A DNA stretch of 64,000 bases, from contig OX387603.1 in the NCBI GenBank assembly GCA_947568835.1, forward strand, positions 23,894,651-23,958,650, in the 5' to 3' direction. This document shows positions 33,902 through 47,048 of this stretch, in pieces. The translations under genes and the position numbers were made by a program. The first letter of the stretch is position 1. Every line of letters begins with the position of its first letter. Origin of the DNA: Protonemura montana (taxonomy: Eukaryota > Arthropoda > Insecta > Plecoptera > Nemouridae). Below the pieces are notes generated by a model, which searched no databases, had not been told where the DNA came from, and saw only the letters and a list, made by a program, of their open reading frames with translations.

Positions 33902-36900
33902 ACCGCAATCATTCGCGTTTTTTTTTTGTTATACCTCTCCAAAACGATCATAACGGCATGATGCGCCTATACCATCAAAAAAACCTCGTAGGCAAAAAAA
34001 ACGACCAGCCAGCGCACAGCTGTTGTGTTTTAATTAAGAATCCTCCGCCAAGACAAATCGACGGTGTTGCGTTACAAATTGCGGTCATCAGCGTCACATT
34101 GTGGTACGCGCCGCAGTGTCTCACCTGCAGCAGCACCCATGGACATTGCCATGATAGCGCAGAGCACGAGGACTGCATGCCATTGGTGCACCATTGATTG
34201 GGTCATCAAGGAACAGCTTGGAAAAAGCCACGCGCGCCCTTGGATACAAGACACCGAACCGAGGCACCGAGATACTTTGATGGCTCTATCGCTGATTAGA
34301 CTCCACTTTTAATATCTGCATAGGTACCTGCTTTGGGGTTGAGTGACCAGGGAAAAAGGTTTTCTAGAACGATATTTGGTCAGGTTTTAATGTTTAGGGT
34401 ATCATTAAAACAGAATTCTCGCTAATGAGTTCAGTAAATTAATTAATTGCCTATTCTCCTTTGGGGCTAGCGTGACACAACAAATTAATATTTCACTATT
34501 TTCTTGTTTGGATTTTTCAAGTATTGGATATCAATTTATTTTAGCTCAAGATTAGTCAAAAGGCTGAAAGGTCTCAAAATTTGGGGCAAAAACATTACAC
34601 AAATCTACCCCTCTCTGTCTGGTTTTGAAAATATGCCTGGATTGCAAAACTTTGGATCGTTCAAATAAACCAGTGCCTCCATTCCCAGCCCAGACCGCCG
34701 TCGGATAAAAACTCATCGGGACAACGGGGTAACGGCATGCCAGCTCAACGCCTTCCAGGTCACCCGGCAATCAATCACTCGCGCAGCGCACCGGCTGCGC
34801 AAATGGGCAGCGACCACCGAACCCACACACGGGCACATTACTCACGAGAACAACACATAAAGAAAAATAATGTCACACGAGCGAGCGCATACACTTTGTT
34901 ACTCGACACAAAGCGACAGGTCGGCCAGAGTGTGTGTGCGCGGAAACGGGACGGCAAAAAAACAACACTCGGCGACGAACAGAAATAATGTTCGCGAGGT
35001 GCTGGCAAAAAGAAAAAAAAGCTTTGAGATTGTTGTGCTCTGGATAGCACGAAAACGTGAATTATACGACGAAAAAAGGAATGCGTTGTTAATTATTCAT
35101 TGTTGTTTGGCTTCATTATTACCTACGTGCTGGTGGGGTGATGCCCTTTTGATGGCGAAAACTTTCATGTAATCACAATGAGTGTTTTCGAAGTGAACAT
35201 AGAACAAAAATACCGCACGGCAAATCTGCGTGCGCGTCATTTCAACGCGTGCGTGAAAAGGGTGCCCTTCAAACGAGCACCATGCAGATTTGTGAAGCTT
35301 CCTCTATCAATTGTTTCGAGCGTCAAGAGAGCGACGCCGGGGGGTGGAGGTGGGAGGGGCGACGCAATTAAACGTTGCACGCAGACAAACAAACAAATCG
35401 GTGCGTTTGTGCGTGGACTGGTTGCGTGAGCGCTTCGTGCGTTGTGTTTCGCGTATACGGGAGAGGGTTCAAGTTGTTGTCCGCCATTGTGTTTGAAATC
35501 GACACCTTCAATTGGCGGGCTGCCAAAGAGGGGGGACGGGGATGGGGGTCGGGGACGAAACGCAGACGCGGGCGTCGCCAATCGTCGATACATCGGCGTC
35601 GCAGTGCTGCGAGGTGGAGGCGTTTCAACGCTATCGTGTACAAGCAAGGCATGAAAGATTTGACTTCTTTGCGCGGCGCTTGATCTCCTGGACGAGTGTG
35701 ACTAGGAGATGAGGAGACATTTTATTATTAGGTCCTTGCTTGGGCATCAATTTTTGAGAGGATAGTATAGTGTTCCTAATAATAAAATTCCCCGCACATT
35801 GCAAGCGTTTGAAATTTAAATCAGATTTCACATAAGGTTGCAATTACTTCCATTTTTCAATAGATATAATTATTTCTATTCTATACAAGCTTAAAATTTG
35901 CTCATTTGCAAACGCTGATTCGAACAAGGTTTCAAAATTGATGACTTATTGCGATTTATCCACCCAAAGCATTTTTCCATCCCCCAAGTTTTACTTTAGG
36001 AAGCAAATTTATTTTATTTGGTTTATTTTGATACATCGAGTATATTTCTACCTATACCTCCAGTGTGAATTCTAAAATAAACGTTCGAAAATCAATAGCC
36101 AAAGCACACACACAAAGAAATCGTGCGATATTTTGTTACATTTCTGGGTCAAATCCTGTCTTCCAAGAAATGCTAGTGAACGACAGCCTGCTTATACGAG
36201 CCATCAAAGAGCTAAACACTGCGACCACGCGAGGACTCACACCCACGGCCAGCCCATAAAGAGCAGGGTACATTATTTTGACATGGCCCTGCCACTATCT
36301 TCGAAATCAATAGCGAGGTGTAAAAGAACAGGAAAGCTGCTTTCAGACCGTACCCCATCTCGCCACCGATAGTCATGCAGCTAATGGAACACTCCACCAT
36401 CGTGTCTCTCTCCAACGGCCGGCGTCGTCCGCAGTCTCTCTCTCTCGTCCACCCCGTGAAGAGGGTGGAATCTCTGACAGTCATCCAGCTAAGAACACAC
36501 CTCACTGTGTCAGGATATGGGCTATTACACTAAGCTCCCAGATGGGAGCTATGCGATGTCTTGCTCGACGGCATCCTCCGGTGGCTTCTTCGGCTGGAAT
36601 TGGTCTGGAAACGCGTCGAACCGCGAACTGCACGCCGAGGAGTGATGCACAAATTGGGTATCGACTGTCATTGACAACCAGGCAGCGTTCGAGCTTCGAG
36701 ACCGAACCGAACTCAGTGCTTCCACGATTCATTGGTCCTGGTTTAGAAAACATCAGTTTGTGTAGTTTAGAAAACCCATAACGCCGCAAAAGAGCACGAA
36801 GCAATTAGCGGGGGCCGTTATCGTTTTGACACCACAGAAAGGATTCAACAGACAGTAATTGAATGTGACCTGCCAGCTATAAATTGTTCGACAAAAAAAT

Positions 36901-36935
36901 AGTACTCGCGTCCATTCGTCTTCTGAAAGCAAGTT
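33902..36935. other. 3' flank of optix, no gene recognised
   Basis: Mixed AT-rich and CpG-rich DNA. Overlapping frames on both strands at 35180-35710 and 36500-36800 follow locally GC-rich patches and do not agree on a strand. No element recognised. Confidence 0.45.
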
Positions 36936-36939
36936 AGGT

Positions 36940-37340
36940 AAGGTTATGTCCGTCGTTATGGTTACGGCCTGTTGCAGGCGACGGCAACGTGACGTTGCAC
37001 TAACGCCTAACGAGTTATTAACCAGCCAATCGCGGCTAACCACCGGTCGCCATAGCAACGACAATGCGCCGTTTAGCGAGTCCACGTGCACTTGTTGGAT
37101 TTCCGCTGAATGCATTTCGAATGCGACATTTCCTGTCGTCGAGCGGACACTTCTTGAAACTCATCGTGAAGGCGTTGGTAAAGGCACTAGAGAGAAAAAC
37201 TGTCAGCTCTTTTTGCTTCTGGCTGGTACGTTAGAACGTTTTTCAACCCCGTGCGGTGAAAACCGGTGGTCGCCGCGTTTAGTTCTGCAGTGGTGGTCGT
37301 CGTCGTTGTCGTCGTCGTCGTCGACGTCAGCCAATTAGTG
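36940..37340 (+). promoter_or_regulatory. CpG island with exact RFX X-box and CCAAT
   Basis: GTCGCCATAGCAAC at 37046-37059 is a full match to the RFX X-box (GTNRCC, 2 bases, RGYAAC), 16 bp after a CCAAT (37026-37030). TTACGGCC and several GTTGC/GCAAC words surround it. The island ends in a (GTC)n tract at 37296. A 130-codon plus frame spans it but has no family features. X-boxes mark RFX targets, often ciliary gene promoters; here it may be an enhancer or an unannotated promoter. Confidence 0.35.
37296..37328. repeat. (GTC)n microsatellite
   Basis: GTC/GTT trinucleotide run of about 33 bases. Confidence 0.8.
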
Positions 37341-37677
37341 GTGTATCGAGTGTTTCGCGGGCACCAAAGTCCGTCGAGGGCTGCCGACCATGCAGCTCAG
37401 ATTGCACCTCGTACTTCATTACTGACACGGATAAAACCGATCACTTGCTGGACTGCTTAGAAACATTCTAAAAGTCGGTCAAATTAGTCAAACTTAGAAG
37501 TACATTTTTTTCACATTCCGTTTTTTTTTAAGCGAGTGCTTACAGAAAGTGATCATTTTCAAAAGTGTTCAGTTATTCGTTGATATTTGCTTCACGATCG
37601 ATTTTCATAGCTATGTAAATTAAAACACAAAAGTCATGCTTCATAGGTCACAATTTCAATCAACTTCGCGCCAAGCA

Positions 37678-37747
37678 ACAAGTGTCTGTTTTCCGAGCTC
37701 GCTGTGTCAACACCATGCGTCGTTAAACACCAATAATCAATCAAAGG
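37678..37747 (+). repeat. SINE 3' fragment, truncated
   Basis: Contains CATGCGTCGTTAAACACC then AATAATCAATCAAAG, the same tail as the 5S-derived SINEs. Only the tail and some 40 bases before it are recognisable. Confidence 0.65.
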
Positions 37748-40565
37748 CCGCCCCTAATTGGTGCTTCATTCCGTGAATCGTGATCCAACCCCAATGCATG
37801 GCGCATTCGATTCATTGCAGGACTCAGGCGAATGGTTCCACCCGAGCAGACATAAGCCCAGTTCTTGCGCTTCCACCTGGACGCATCGACATTCATCTAA
37901 TCCGAGCGCGTCCCCAACCCCTCATGGTCCTTGATCCGCGGGCACCCTACTTTTGACACCTCACTCCAACGAGCAGGAGTCGCGACAGTGCGGATGACCA
38001 AGAAATCGCCTTCCTTCGAGTGTTTGACAGGCGCAACCAGTCGAAGCCAGGATGTACTGAGTACTAAACGCAAGGCACTGCATATGAGAGACGCGATTAG
38101 GAACGGGCGCAGGCTTTTTTTCACGTAATTGACATGTACAGTAACTTCATTTCGTGGGATTTTCGGTCATTACGAGACAGCGACCGTTTGAAAACGTCGA
38201 TTAATTTGAATTGGGCTTGATTTGACAGAACGATGAATGCTATAAAGAACGTTTCGTACGGTACGTACAGCGTTTTCATATACAAGAGGCATCAAAAGAA
38301 TAGAAAAACGTTAACAAATCAAAAGTATTCGCGCATTAACATGCACTTTAAATATGAAATAAATAAATGAGTATGTTACTTCAAATAAAATGTGCTTAGG
38401 AAGTCAATGATTCTGTAAGCCCGTCGCCTGCATTACAATTTTGATCACACTAACCAAGTGCGCATATCACGCACGAAAGAGTTAGGCACTCTACAAATGC
38501 CTGCGAAAACGCAAATCCTGCGGCTATACGCGTACAGCTCGGTGAACACCATGATACACATTAAACCTCTCTCCGAGCAGCCACCGGAATGTCAGGAATC
38601 TCTCGGTAGGTATACGTGCATGCCATACAGCATCAGGATCATAATCTCGGCGGCATTGTCCGCGCTCGCTAATCGTATTTAGCCGGCTGCCACAGAGACA
38701 TATCCTTCCGGCTGTGCCCAACAGTATAATCTCGTGTGTGTTGTTAGCGAAATCCAAACTCAGGACCTTGGCGCTATTGTCCTACTCCATGCATCAAGAA
38801 ACAGTTTCCAGGCAGAGCTGGCTACCTATATACAGTGCCAGGGCAAAGCGGATTACCAACATAGTCCTGATGGCAATCCACATCATTGGACGGAGGACAA
38901 AGATGGTGGATATAGATCTGTGGAAATGTGTGGCTTCACAATGGACTAACGCTGATGTAATGACGGTATTATGGACACTCCCGTGAATGGGAGCCGGTCC
39001 GTTATTGAGTGATACCTCTATTTACTCCCGTGAGCTTCGAAGAGGGTTGAAGTTGGCGGAGAAAGGGGCTAGGTGTGCCTCACCCCTGGTGCCCGCGCAT
39101 AGCTGCACATAGAGGAGCATGCCCGGTGTGAGCTTAACTTGGTGGGGTGTTTGGGGGCTTTGGTTTTGTACAGACTTGATGCCACGGAGCTCTCAAGTTA
39201 ACGATGACTGGAAAGAAAATCCTGTTTTGCTGCACAAGGCGGAGGAAATAGTTTTGAATAATGTAAATTGCTAAACCTAGATTTATGTTTATTTATGTAT
39301 TTTCCGTTATAAATAGGCTTAGCTTGCCTGGCAAATGTGTGTACGTGTAATGAGTGAATGTGAGAGGGAAATTACATCGGAAAAGTGCGCACGAATCAAC
39401 GGCGGTCGGCTAAACTCTGCGCGTAGGAAAATTCCACGATTCGCAATGGAATTTATCAGAAGAACACTTCATTGAATGCATTTCTCTCGTTTGTCACCCT
39501 CTCACCACAGGCGCCCTCTAATCGCATTAAATTTCCACTTTTCTCCGCATGTAACAAGCAACAAATTTGTTATTTTTTCCAATACGAAAACATCCCACAA
39601 CAACTTCTCCCGTCGCGCTACATGTTTGCTTCTCCCCTCTGCCGACGCGTTTTCGTTCTCACATTATTATATACTTTTTTTGTTTATTTGTCAAGCCACG
39701 TTTTACAAAAACACACTCGAGTCTCCTCCGCCATCAAGGCCTTCGGGATTAGCTCAAGGTGTCGAAAGCTGACACCTTTATTAAACGAATCCTGCACCAG
39801 GCACAACTATAAGTGCACAATTTTCATCCACAGCCATCGATGCTCTTCAAGAAGAAGAAAAAAACCAAGGCAACAATGGCCAAAGTGCACTACCTCGCCT
39901 GAAAAACCCCAAATAGGTTCCCGTTGATACGATCACCGCAAGGTCCCCGGGGATGTCGTCGTCAATGGGTCACGCGGCTTTGCACCAGCCACGCAGCCTG
40001 ATCGGGGCTGGAATAATATTTGCCCAACGACAACGCCAGAAGCGTCGATCCATTAAGTGAAATCGCATCAGAGGAGATAGCAGGCTTGTCGTAGGGGGGA
40101 GATTCCGGTGGTGGAGGTGGTGGCTCGTCGCTGCTCTTTCGGGCATGTCTGATGGGATAGGCTTAGCACATGGTTGACGTAATTTCCACGGTATGGGTGG
40201 CTGATGGTTGCGATCCTGTGGTGGCGTTCGAGTGAAGTAGCCGGGGCTACCGGGTATTGATTTTAAGAATCGGACGACCACAAGATGTTGCTATTATAGT
40301 TCGAATCAAGTGCCCTAGGTTCAGTCGAGGGCATGTGAAAAAAAACTCGTCCGTCCAGAATTATGGGTCGTCATTACCCCCAGAAACGTGCCACCTTTAT
40401 CAAATTAGTGTGATTAAATACGCAGAGATTTATTAACGTTTGATGCAGGCTTTCCCGAAATAAATCTCAAAGACTGCTTCTGACCAGAAGTTTATATATA
40501 ATAGCAATGTATCTCTCGGTAATTCTATGTTCTCAGTTTTTTGCACGACGGGTATCGATTGAAAT
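37748..40565. other. intergenic, nothing recognised
   Basis: Unique sequence. Frames at 38458-38682 and 38714-38986 (+) lie in a patch of balanced composition and could be remnants of a retroelement, but I see no reverse transcriptase or other diagnostic motif. Otherwise empty. Confidence 0.4.
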
Positions 40566-40569
40566 ATCG

Positions 40570-40935
40570 CTGTAGCTAATCACGTGGTCCCCGTTCCACG
40601 GCCGGTATACCGGATCGTCCATTCTCTAGCCACCGCGACGTGGAGCTCTCACCATTCCTGACTCGTCGCATCCTCTCCAGAGATATTGATCCCGCGGATC
40701 CGGTCAACCTATCAGCTCGCACCACGCCCACCGCCTTGACACCTCCGCGGGGGAGACGTGCTCGTCCCACGGCATCCAGCCCCACGGTATCATCCCGAGT
40801 TAGCGTGGGATCCGGGCTTCGAGTCTCCCCTGTTCCCGACGCGTCCCGGACGCACGGCACTGAGCGATCGGCGCGCTGGCGGTGGGAAATTGACTCGAGT
40901 AGGCAGTGGAAGGTACAAGACATCCGGAAACTCTT
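40570..40935. other. isolated GC/CpG-rich block
   Basis: Sharp rise in GC over ~360 bp with AT-rich DNA on both sides. Both strands are open for over 100 codons (40576-40923 minus, 40640-40981 plus), as expected when stops are depleted. Arg/Ser/Pro/Thr-rich translations match no family I know. Could be an enhancer, an exon or a repeat fragment. Confidence 0.25.
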
Positions 40936-43900
40936 GCGTGGAAGAAGAATTTTAAATGGCTCAAGCCACAGATTTCAGTAACGTTTTCTTGATCCGTTCG
41001 AAAAATCAAGCGATAATTCGGTGAATTTTAAAGTTAATTTTGAAATCATCTCAGGTTCTTAGTCGAAACGAATATATTGAACCACTTTTTACATGCATAT
41101 GAAGCATTGTTGCATCTCCTATTTACTGAAAGATACTGACGAAGACCTCTTAAGTTATTGGAATCTAAATATTGAGTCAAATGTCTTCGCAGAATGAGCC
41201 AACGTCTCACGATCTCGCAGGGTCTGCATCTTCTATGCTTCACCGGCAGCCACAGAGTTGTTGAAAGCAACTTCCATGGTACCAAGAGATATAGCGCAAA
41301 CCGCATTGTTATTAGCATAAACGGAAGGCATGTATCTCGCCCGCCTCCTTCAGCGGTAAACGTATCTGTGATGTATCAGCCAGCACACACATTCAGTTAG
41401 CATTCACGCCGCGAATACCCATCTATCTCAGCTGAAACTACCAAACCAGAAACTTATTCCAGCTATATACAAATTATCTTGTCAAAATTTTAAGGGATTT
41501 TAGTGAAAAAAAAAAAAATCCTGACAGTGATACGCTTATCTTAGTGCATTAATTACCGGAATCTATCAGCCGGATTCATTATCCTGGCAATCGAAGTATC
41601 TTTCAGTCCATTATCTAGTTCGAGAACTCGGTGTCCGTTAATTACACCAACATTTGCATACAATATTGAATATGATTAACGAACTTAGCACACGGGGCGA
41701 GAGGCTTTCATATTCGTCCGCTCAGGGTCTCGAAGCATACTAATAACCACACCATCACAACTCAGAAAGTCCATCTCAAATCCATCCAATTGTACACCCT
41801 TTCCACTAAAACCCACGTGGCAGGTCTTGCCCGTAAAAACAACGTGATATCAATGTCCATTCTACTGTCTAAGACGTCCACTCTCTCAGCATATCCACAA
41901 CAACAACAATCGGAAACAATAGCAGAGTGTTTATTCCGGTTTCTCTCCAAAAAGAAAAAAACGCACTCACAAGAGCGGCAAGAAACTGATCAGCGTTTGA
42001 CGTGGCTACCGCCCAGTGTGCTGGTATCGCTAAGGGCCATTGTGTGCGATTCGCCTTGCAGGTTCGCTGCTGCACCGGGGCGTTGCATCCGAGTTGCAGT
42101 TTGACACACTGGAAAGTGCACAGCCGCTGTTTGTGCGGCTCGCATGCGCGGAGAACGGAGAAGAGGCATCCGTGGATCGCTTTCACGCGCAGATTGACAG
42201 GCATAGATAGCGAGGCATGCGCGTCAAGAAGCTCTCAGCTGAATTCTACCAAATCATGGCTGGATTGGTTTGAAAATTCATCTATTGCTCTTACTGCTTT
42301 TTTTTTTCATTGAAATGCGTGGAATAATATTACAGGTCGTGCAGCTACTGGTTGCAAGCTAGATTGGAAGCTGTCATATCACATGAGCACACATCATGCC
42401 CAGTGTTCAGAAGCCACGTCAGCTGAAGGCATGGGGAAAATACCGCTCATATTCGAAAAAAAATTTGTCGTTCCTTGCAATTCGAGATATTTTGGTCAGT
42501 TGTCTTTATTTGCAATTGCAATTGTAGATACATTTTTCTCTAAATGCACCATGTTTTGGTGCCGAAATAAACACAAAGACCATCCCGGGCATCAATTGAA
42601 TCCTTTCAAACGTTGGGACTGACTGCTTTTCCCAGGGAAGATTACGATTGAGCATACAGATGGGTCACCAAGATTTTGTCGACAACGGGTGATGTTGCTA
42701 TGAAAACTCTTACGCCTTTCTCGAGTAACAGAATCTGCCATCGCCTCCAAGAAGTGACACCTCCACAATGCCTGGCACTCGAATCTTGCCTGCAACACCA
42801 ATAGCACGTCGAATACAAAACACCCGCGGAAACGTTTCTACCAAACACGCCGTTTAATCCCGCACCAAGATCCGTTGTCCGTTGTTATTGATTAAATCTG
42901 ATTATGAATAATATATTTTCGGATCCATATTACAATAATGGTGCTCTAGCGATCGGCAACCCGAGATAAGACTCGTCCGTAGCGTGGCTGACAACGTTTC
43001 ACATTTTAGAGTTGTCTGTTATTGAGAGATTTTAAATAATTGATGTAAAACATCTGTATTTTTATTAGAGCTTCCAAAGATTTCGATCTGTATTTGGCTA
43101 AGAGCTTCGTTCACAGAACGCGCTAGCGTCGCCGGGCCTCGTTTAATCCGGGCGATTCTGACACGAAGCAAACGCCCACATGCGAGAAGTTCCAAAGAGC
43201 TTCTTCATTATTGATGGGAACCACAACTTGAAAACTTCTCAACGTTTATTCTCATTCACGGCTTGAAAACATCATTGACCAATACTATCTACTTGGTAAG
43301 ATCACAAACAGTGAAGGTGTGCAGGAAATTTGTGCTGCCAAAAACAGGACAATAGCTCCTCGATGGCCAGTGGCGCCCGTATGATATGTTATGATTTGAA
43401 GGGTAATGCAGACCTCCAAGTACTCACATCAGAAGACAATGCATGCCAGTTCGACACGATCGCACGATCAACCGCACAATAATTGACTATTGAAAAGAGC
43501 GAACACGCCCATGGCAAACCAAATTACACGTAATGATCACATTGTCATGCCCACTGATCAACTAATTAACAATTAGTAACATCTTTATTGTAGTAAAATT
43601 TTAACAAAGAAATTAAAAGAACGTAATAAGAAAAGAATAAATTAATATTGTGAAACAATTCGGTTTTGTATCGCGAGTTTCTTGCGATTGGTCGCGACGC
43701 CAGCCGATTAGGAAGACGCCTTCGACGCCCGAAACGACGACTGAAATTAATTACTCAATTACCGTGTGACAAGTCGTCACAGTCGATTGCACGGGGCGGC
43801 GGGAAACACGACGACGGGAAAACATCTTGAATTAACTAATTGGAAATTACATTCTATCTCTCGATGGCATCGTGAAAATGTTTGAGTGACAAACTCGCTC

Positions 43901-44429
43901 GCTTCGTAGCGTTACCTGTGACTACGACCCTCCGCCCCTCGGTGACGGCATTCAATTCCAAACGATGTCCAATCAACACTTGATGACAGAAAAAGCTACA
44001 AGAAATTAGTAATGTCTCTCATTTGAAGCCTTCTTCAAATCAACTTAATTCAGACGAAAACAGTTTCATACACTTTGTAATTTGAAAAGGTGCATTGGTT
44101 TGTATGTTATAAAGTGCATAATGAACATAAGCGATCTCTCTTAGCAGCAAAGAGTTGGCCATGATGAGCCTTTCCCTCAAAGTTTCCTGGAAAAATTGCC
44201 GCGCTGGAAAATATTCCTCAAGGTCACAGTATCTGCACAGGTCTCGGCCATATTTGGCCATCATAAGTATTGATCTGAGATCATATTATGCAATTGCACT
44301 GAAAGGTGTAGCTAACAAGAGATGACCAATAACTGCACAAGATAAGCGCTGCCATATGGATGTCTGCAGGAAGAATGAACTAGTGAATGGATTCAATGTG
44401 CAGATTGCAGAGTCGATGAATGGCCGGCC
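40936..44429. other. intergenic, nothing recognised
   Basis: AT-leaning unique DNA. Short frames at 41046-41318 (-) and 41790-42313 have no family features. A SINE-tail-like TCCGTTGTCCG word at 42871 is too short to call. Confidence 0.45.
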
Positions 44430-44770
44430 TACTCGGGCTCAATTAACCCCGCCGCACGCCACGCATCAGCTGACAATCACCCAGCCACGGCCTAATTGAT
44501 TGACAGACAGTCGTAACCCGTCGGTCAGCCCCGCTAATACACATTAGCCGCGAGCGCCATCGGCCCCCGAGCGGCGGGGCTAGGAACGTGATCCGCGGGG
44601 CTCCCCGTGCGTGGGTCGGGGCCCTCAGCACGGCCCCCAGCACGGCCATCTGGGCGAAACACTGGCCACGTCGGTATCGCGTTTCGTCGCATTCACTTTC
44701 CGCCGATTTAGGGCCAATTAGCTCCAATTATCCAGTGGACGGACGCCGGAGATGACGGGCGGACAATGCC
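44430..44770. promoter_or_regulatory. GC-rich island with exact Exd/Hth (Pbx/Meis) composite site
   Basis: TGATTGACAG at 44497-44506 is the exact Pbx-Meis decamer, followed by another GACAG. A CAGCTG E-box lies at ~44467, and homeodomain words CCTAATTGA, GCTAATAC, CCAATTAGC and CCAATTATCC lie across 340 bp. The block is GC-rich with CpGs between AT-rich flanks. This density of developmental transcription factor words and the distance from any gene suggest a distal enhancer. A 94-codon minus frame across it has no family features. Confidence 0.4.
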
Positions 44771-45895
44771 GTAGAGGAATTCTCGGCTTTCGGGGTCAGG
44801 TTACCCCAATTTCGGGATGCGCTCTTTGTTGCCTCGGTAATAAGGAATAAAAATATCGTCTGGAATATCTGTTTTATTAAGTTTTTCATTATTTAATAGG
44901 GCTAAATTTGGCATTCCCTACTGGGGTGGTTTTGACCGAAAATTAATTGGAAAATCCAAACAATTTTTCAGATTGAATGCAAAATTTTAAATATTTCTTT
45001 GACACCTGTTAAAGAAAGAAATATTTCGTTTCAATAATTTTTGCCTAATTGGAATAGTTGTCCCTCAATTGTTGCATCACTTCACTTATTTTTCTTAAAG
45101 GGGGCAGTTACTTAACCTTCTTTGCCTACGTCTCGCCGTGGGAAGATGCAAACGCAGCTTCCAGCAGGCGGTGCCAAGTGTTGATGAGTTGCAAGCTACA
45201 CGGCGATCGTCTTTTGTCTCTTGTCTCCGCACAACTCGAGAGAAGCCGTGCCAAGATTGAATCCAGCCTTCGACCCGATGATCTGGCACTTCCTCGCTGC
45301 ATCCATTGCACTTGCACATGCACCCACGGCCACGTTGCACTCTGCTCGGCGATTAACGTTAACAAAACGCGCAGACATTGACGCGCGAATCATTAGCAGA
45401 TTAAACTGCACAAATGCATTCTTCTGCATTTAGATTTAACATGTTCAGCCAATTATATCGGATGATGATTTGATATCAAGTCGACGCGGTCGTGTAGGTG
45501 GAGACGGGGGCGATCATTCCGAAGAAAATCCACTCCGATGTCTATTTAGGTTAGGAGGATAGCCTTCTTCCACGGCGAACAATTATTTAAAGCAAAGCTT
45601 TGTAATTACACAGCTATTATTAGGTGACGCGACCTTAGGTTTAACAGACGGATCAGGCAGAAGACAATTGCTCAATTGACACCTGGTGAGTGTCATGAAG
45701 AGTCTATAAAACGTCACGATGTCAAATGTCATGGATTTCTTTACACGTAATTCTTGTTCTTATCCGCAAAGTTTAGTTCTAAATGCCTATAACTTAACTG
45801 AAAAAGAAAAATCGTCTACGTGAAAACATAATTCTGTGAAAATATATGACCAACTTATAAAATCACACTTGAAACCCGTCATCACGGCACGCATA
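44771..45895. other. intergenic, nothing recognised apart from small TGCA cluster at 45.29-45.43 kb
   Basis: AT-rich then mixed. TGCA words repeat at 45298-45321 and 45415-45430, prefiguring the dense cluster downstream. Overlapping frames at 45058-45433 have no family features. Confidence 0.45.
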
Positions 45896-45903
45896 TCCAT
45901 GAG

Positions 45904-46041
45904 TGCATCTACAGCAAGTGCACTATTTCATTATGCAGCCGTTGCACTGTGTGCATCGATGCACTCTATATTATGCATCGATAATTGCATCGCCCGGTGC
46001 AACTCGGCTGCATGTGCATTCTGGTTGGCTGCAAGATGCAA
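45904..46041. repeat. dense TGCA/ATGCAT cluster
   Basis: Thirteen TGCA tetramers in about 140 bp (chance expectation well below one), many as GTGCA, ATGCATCG or TTGCATC, with spacing of roughly 8-17 bp and no perfect repeat unit. Could be a decayed short tandem repeat or a homotypic cluster of binding sites (POU/Oct-like ATGCAT, C/EBP-like TTGCATC). It ends next to GATTAG/TAATC homeodomain words. Confidence 0.6.
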
Positions 46042-47014
46042 CTAATCATTATCGGATTAGCTGCCGGCAGCGCTGCTATCGCCCTTCAAGAAGAGCATCT
46101 CGGTAGTCGTGGAAACACGAGACTTCAAAGGGAATGCCATGGCAACACACACATATAGAAACGTTGTATGCAGTGGTTATCAAGCAGACGAGAGCCGTCC
46201 AAATTGTTTCTTTGCAAGTGTTCATCAAATATGCATCTATGAGTTGCATCCACGGAGCGGATGCATTTGCCCAGGAAGTAAAGTGAGGGAGACGGCAGTG
46301 TCTGTCTAATCCAACATAGACAATGTTCACATCAAGCTTGTGAAACAAGCTCAGAGCGATAATTTTCAATGCATTCACCAACCAAATGGTTTAAAAAAAC
46401 TTTTCTTGTTTTAAGTTTGCGTTTGTTTCGCTATACGAGGACTCTTGAAAGCAGATTATTTCTATTTTAATAGACAATTGAGAAATGCAACAACACTTTA
46501 CTAATGAAAACTTGTTTGTTCAGCGCGGAAATGCACAAAGAAGCGAGGAAAATCTTTTCAATTAAAAAATAAACATCGGTTTAATTTCGTAAACAGGTCA
46601 AAATCATCAAATGTAACTCTTGTCAGGAGTTTATCAAAGAACTAACAGTCCGTTACAACGTTATCCCCTTGGCAACAAGAAAACAAACAGGTGCCATGAT
46701 GTTTTCATTCAACTACAAGCCCACGACATTGAAACACACACACACAGCATCACTCGAGTGTGTGGACTCCGCACAGTAATTTCCACGACTAATTGGGCAA
46801 GGCTATCATATTTTCATTTGCCAGCCACCGTGTTCCGAGCGACGATCACCGTGCAGGGGCTTAGCGGCGTTAACGAGCTCCTAGCAGTGTCCAAGAGACG
46901 AAGAAGAAGATGCCATTCGAGTAGGATGACTTGGCACGAAACGTCGTGGGCCTTAGCCCCTGTCAGAGGTTGCAGTGTGTGGTGTAATATCCCGTACACC
47001 TGACGCTTTGATAC

Positions 47015-47048
47015 AATCATCATCATCATCACCGTCATCGTCATCAGC
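47015..47048. repeat. (ATC)n microsatellite
   Basis: ATC/GTC trinucleotide run of about 33 bases. Confidence 0.75.

Noticed and set aside
38650-39190. Possible LINE remnant
   Set aside because: Balanced composition and two mid-length frames, but no reverse transcriptase, endonuclease or zinc-knuckle motif that I can see.
42868-42895. TCCGTTGTCCG word similar to the stretch before the SINE tail at 16.89 kb
   Set aside because: Too short and lacks the GTCGTTAAACAC tail.
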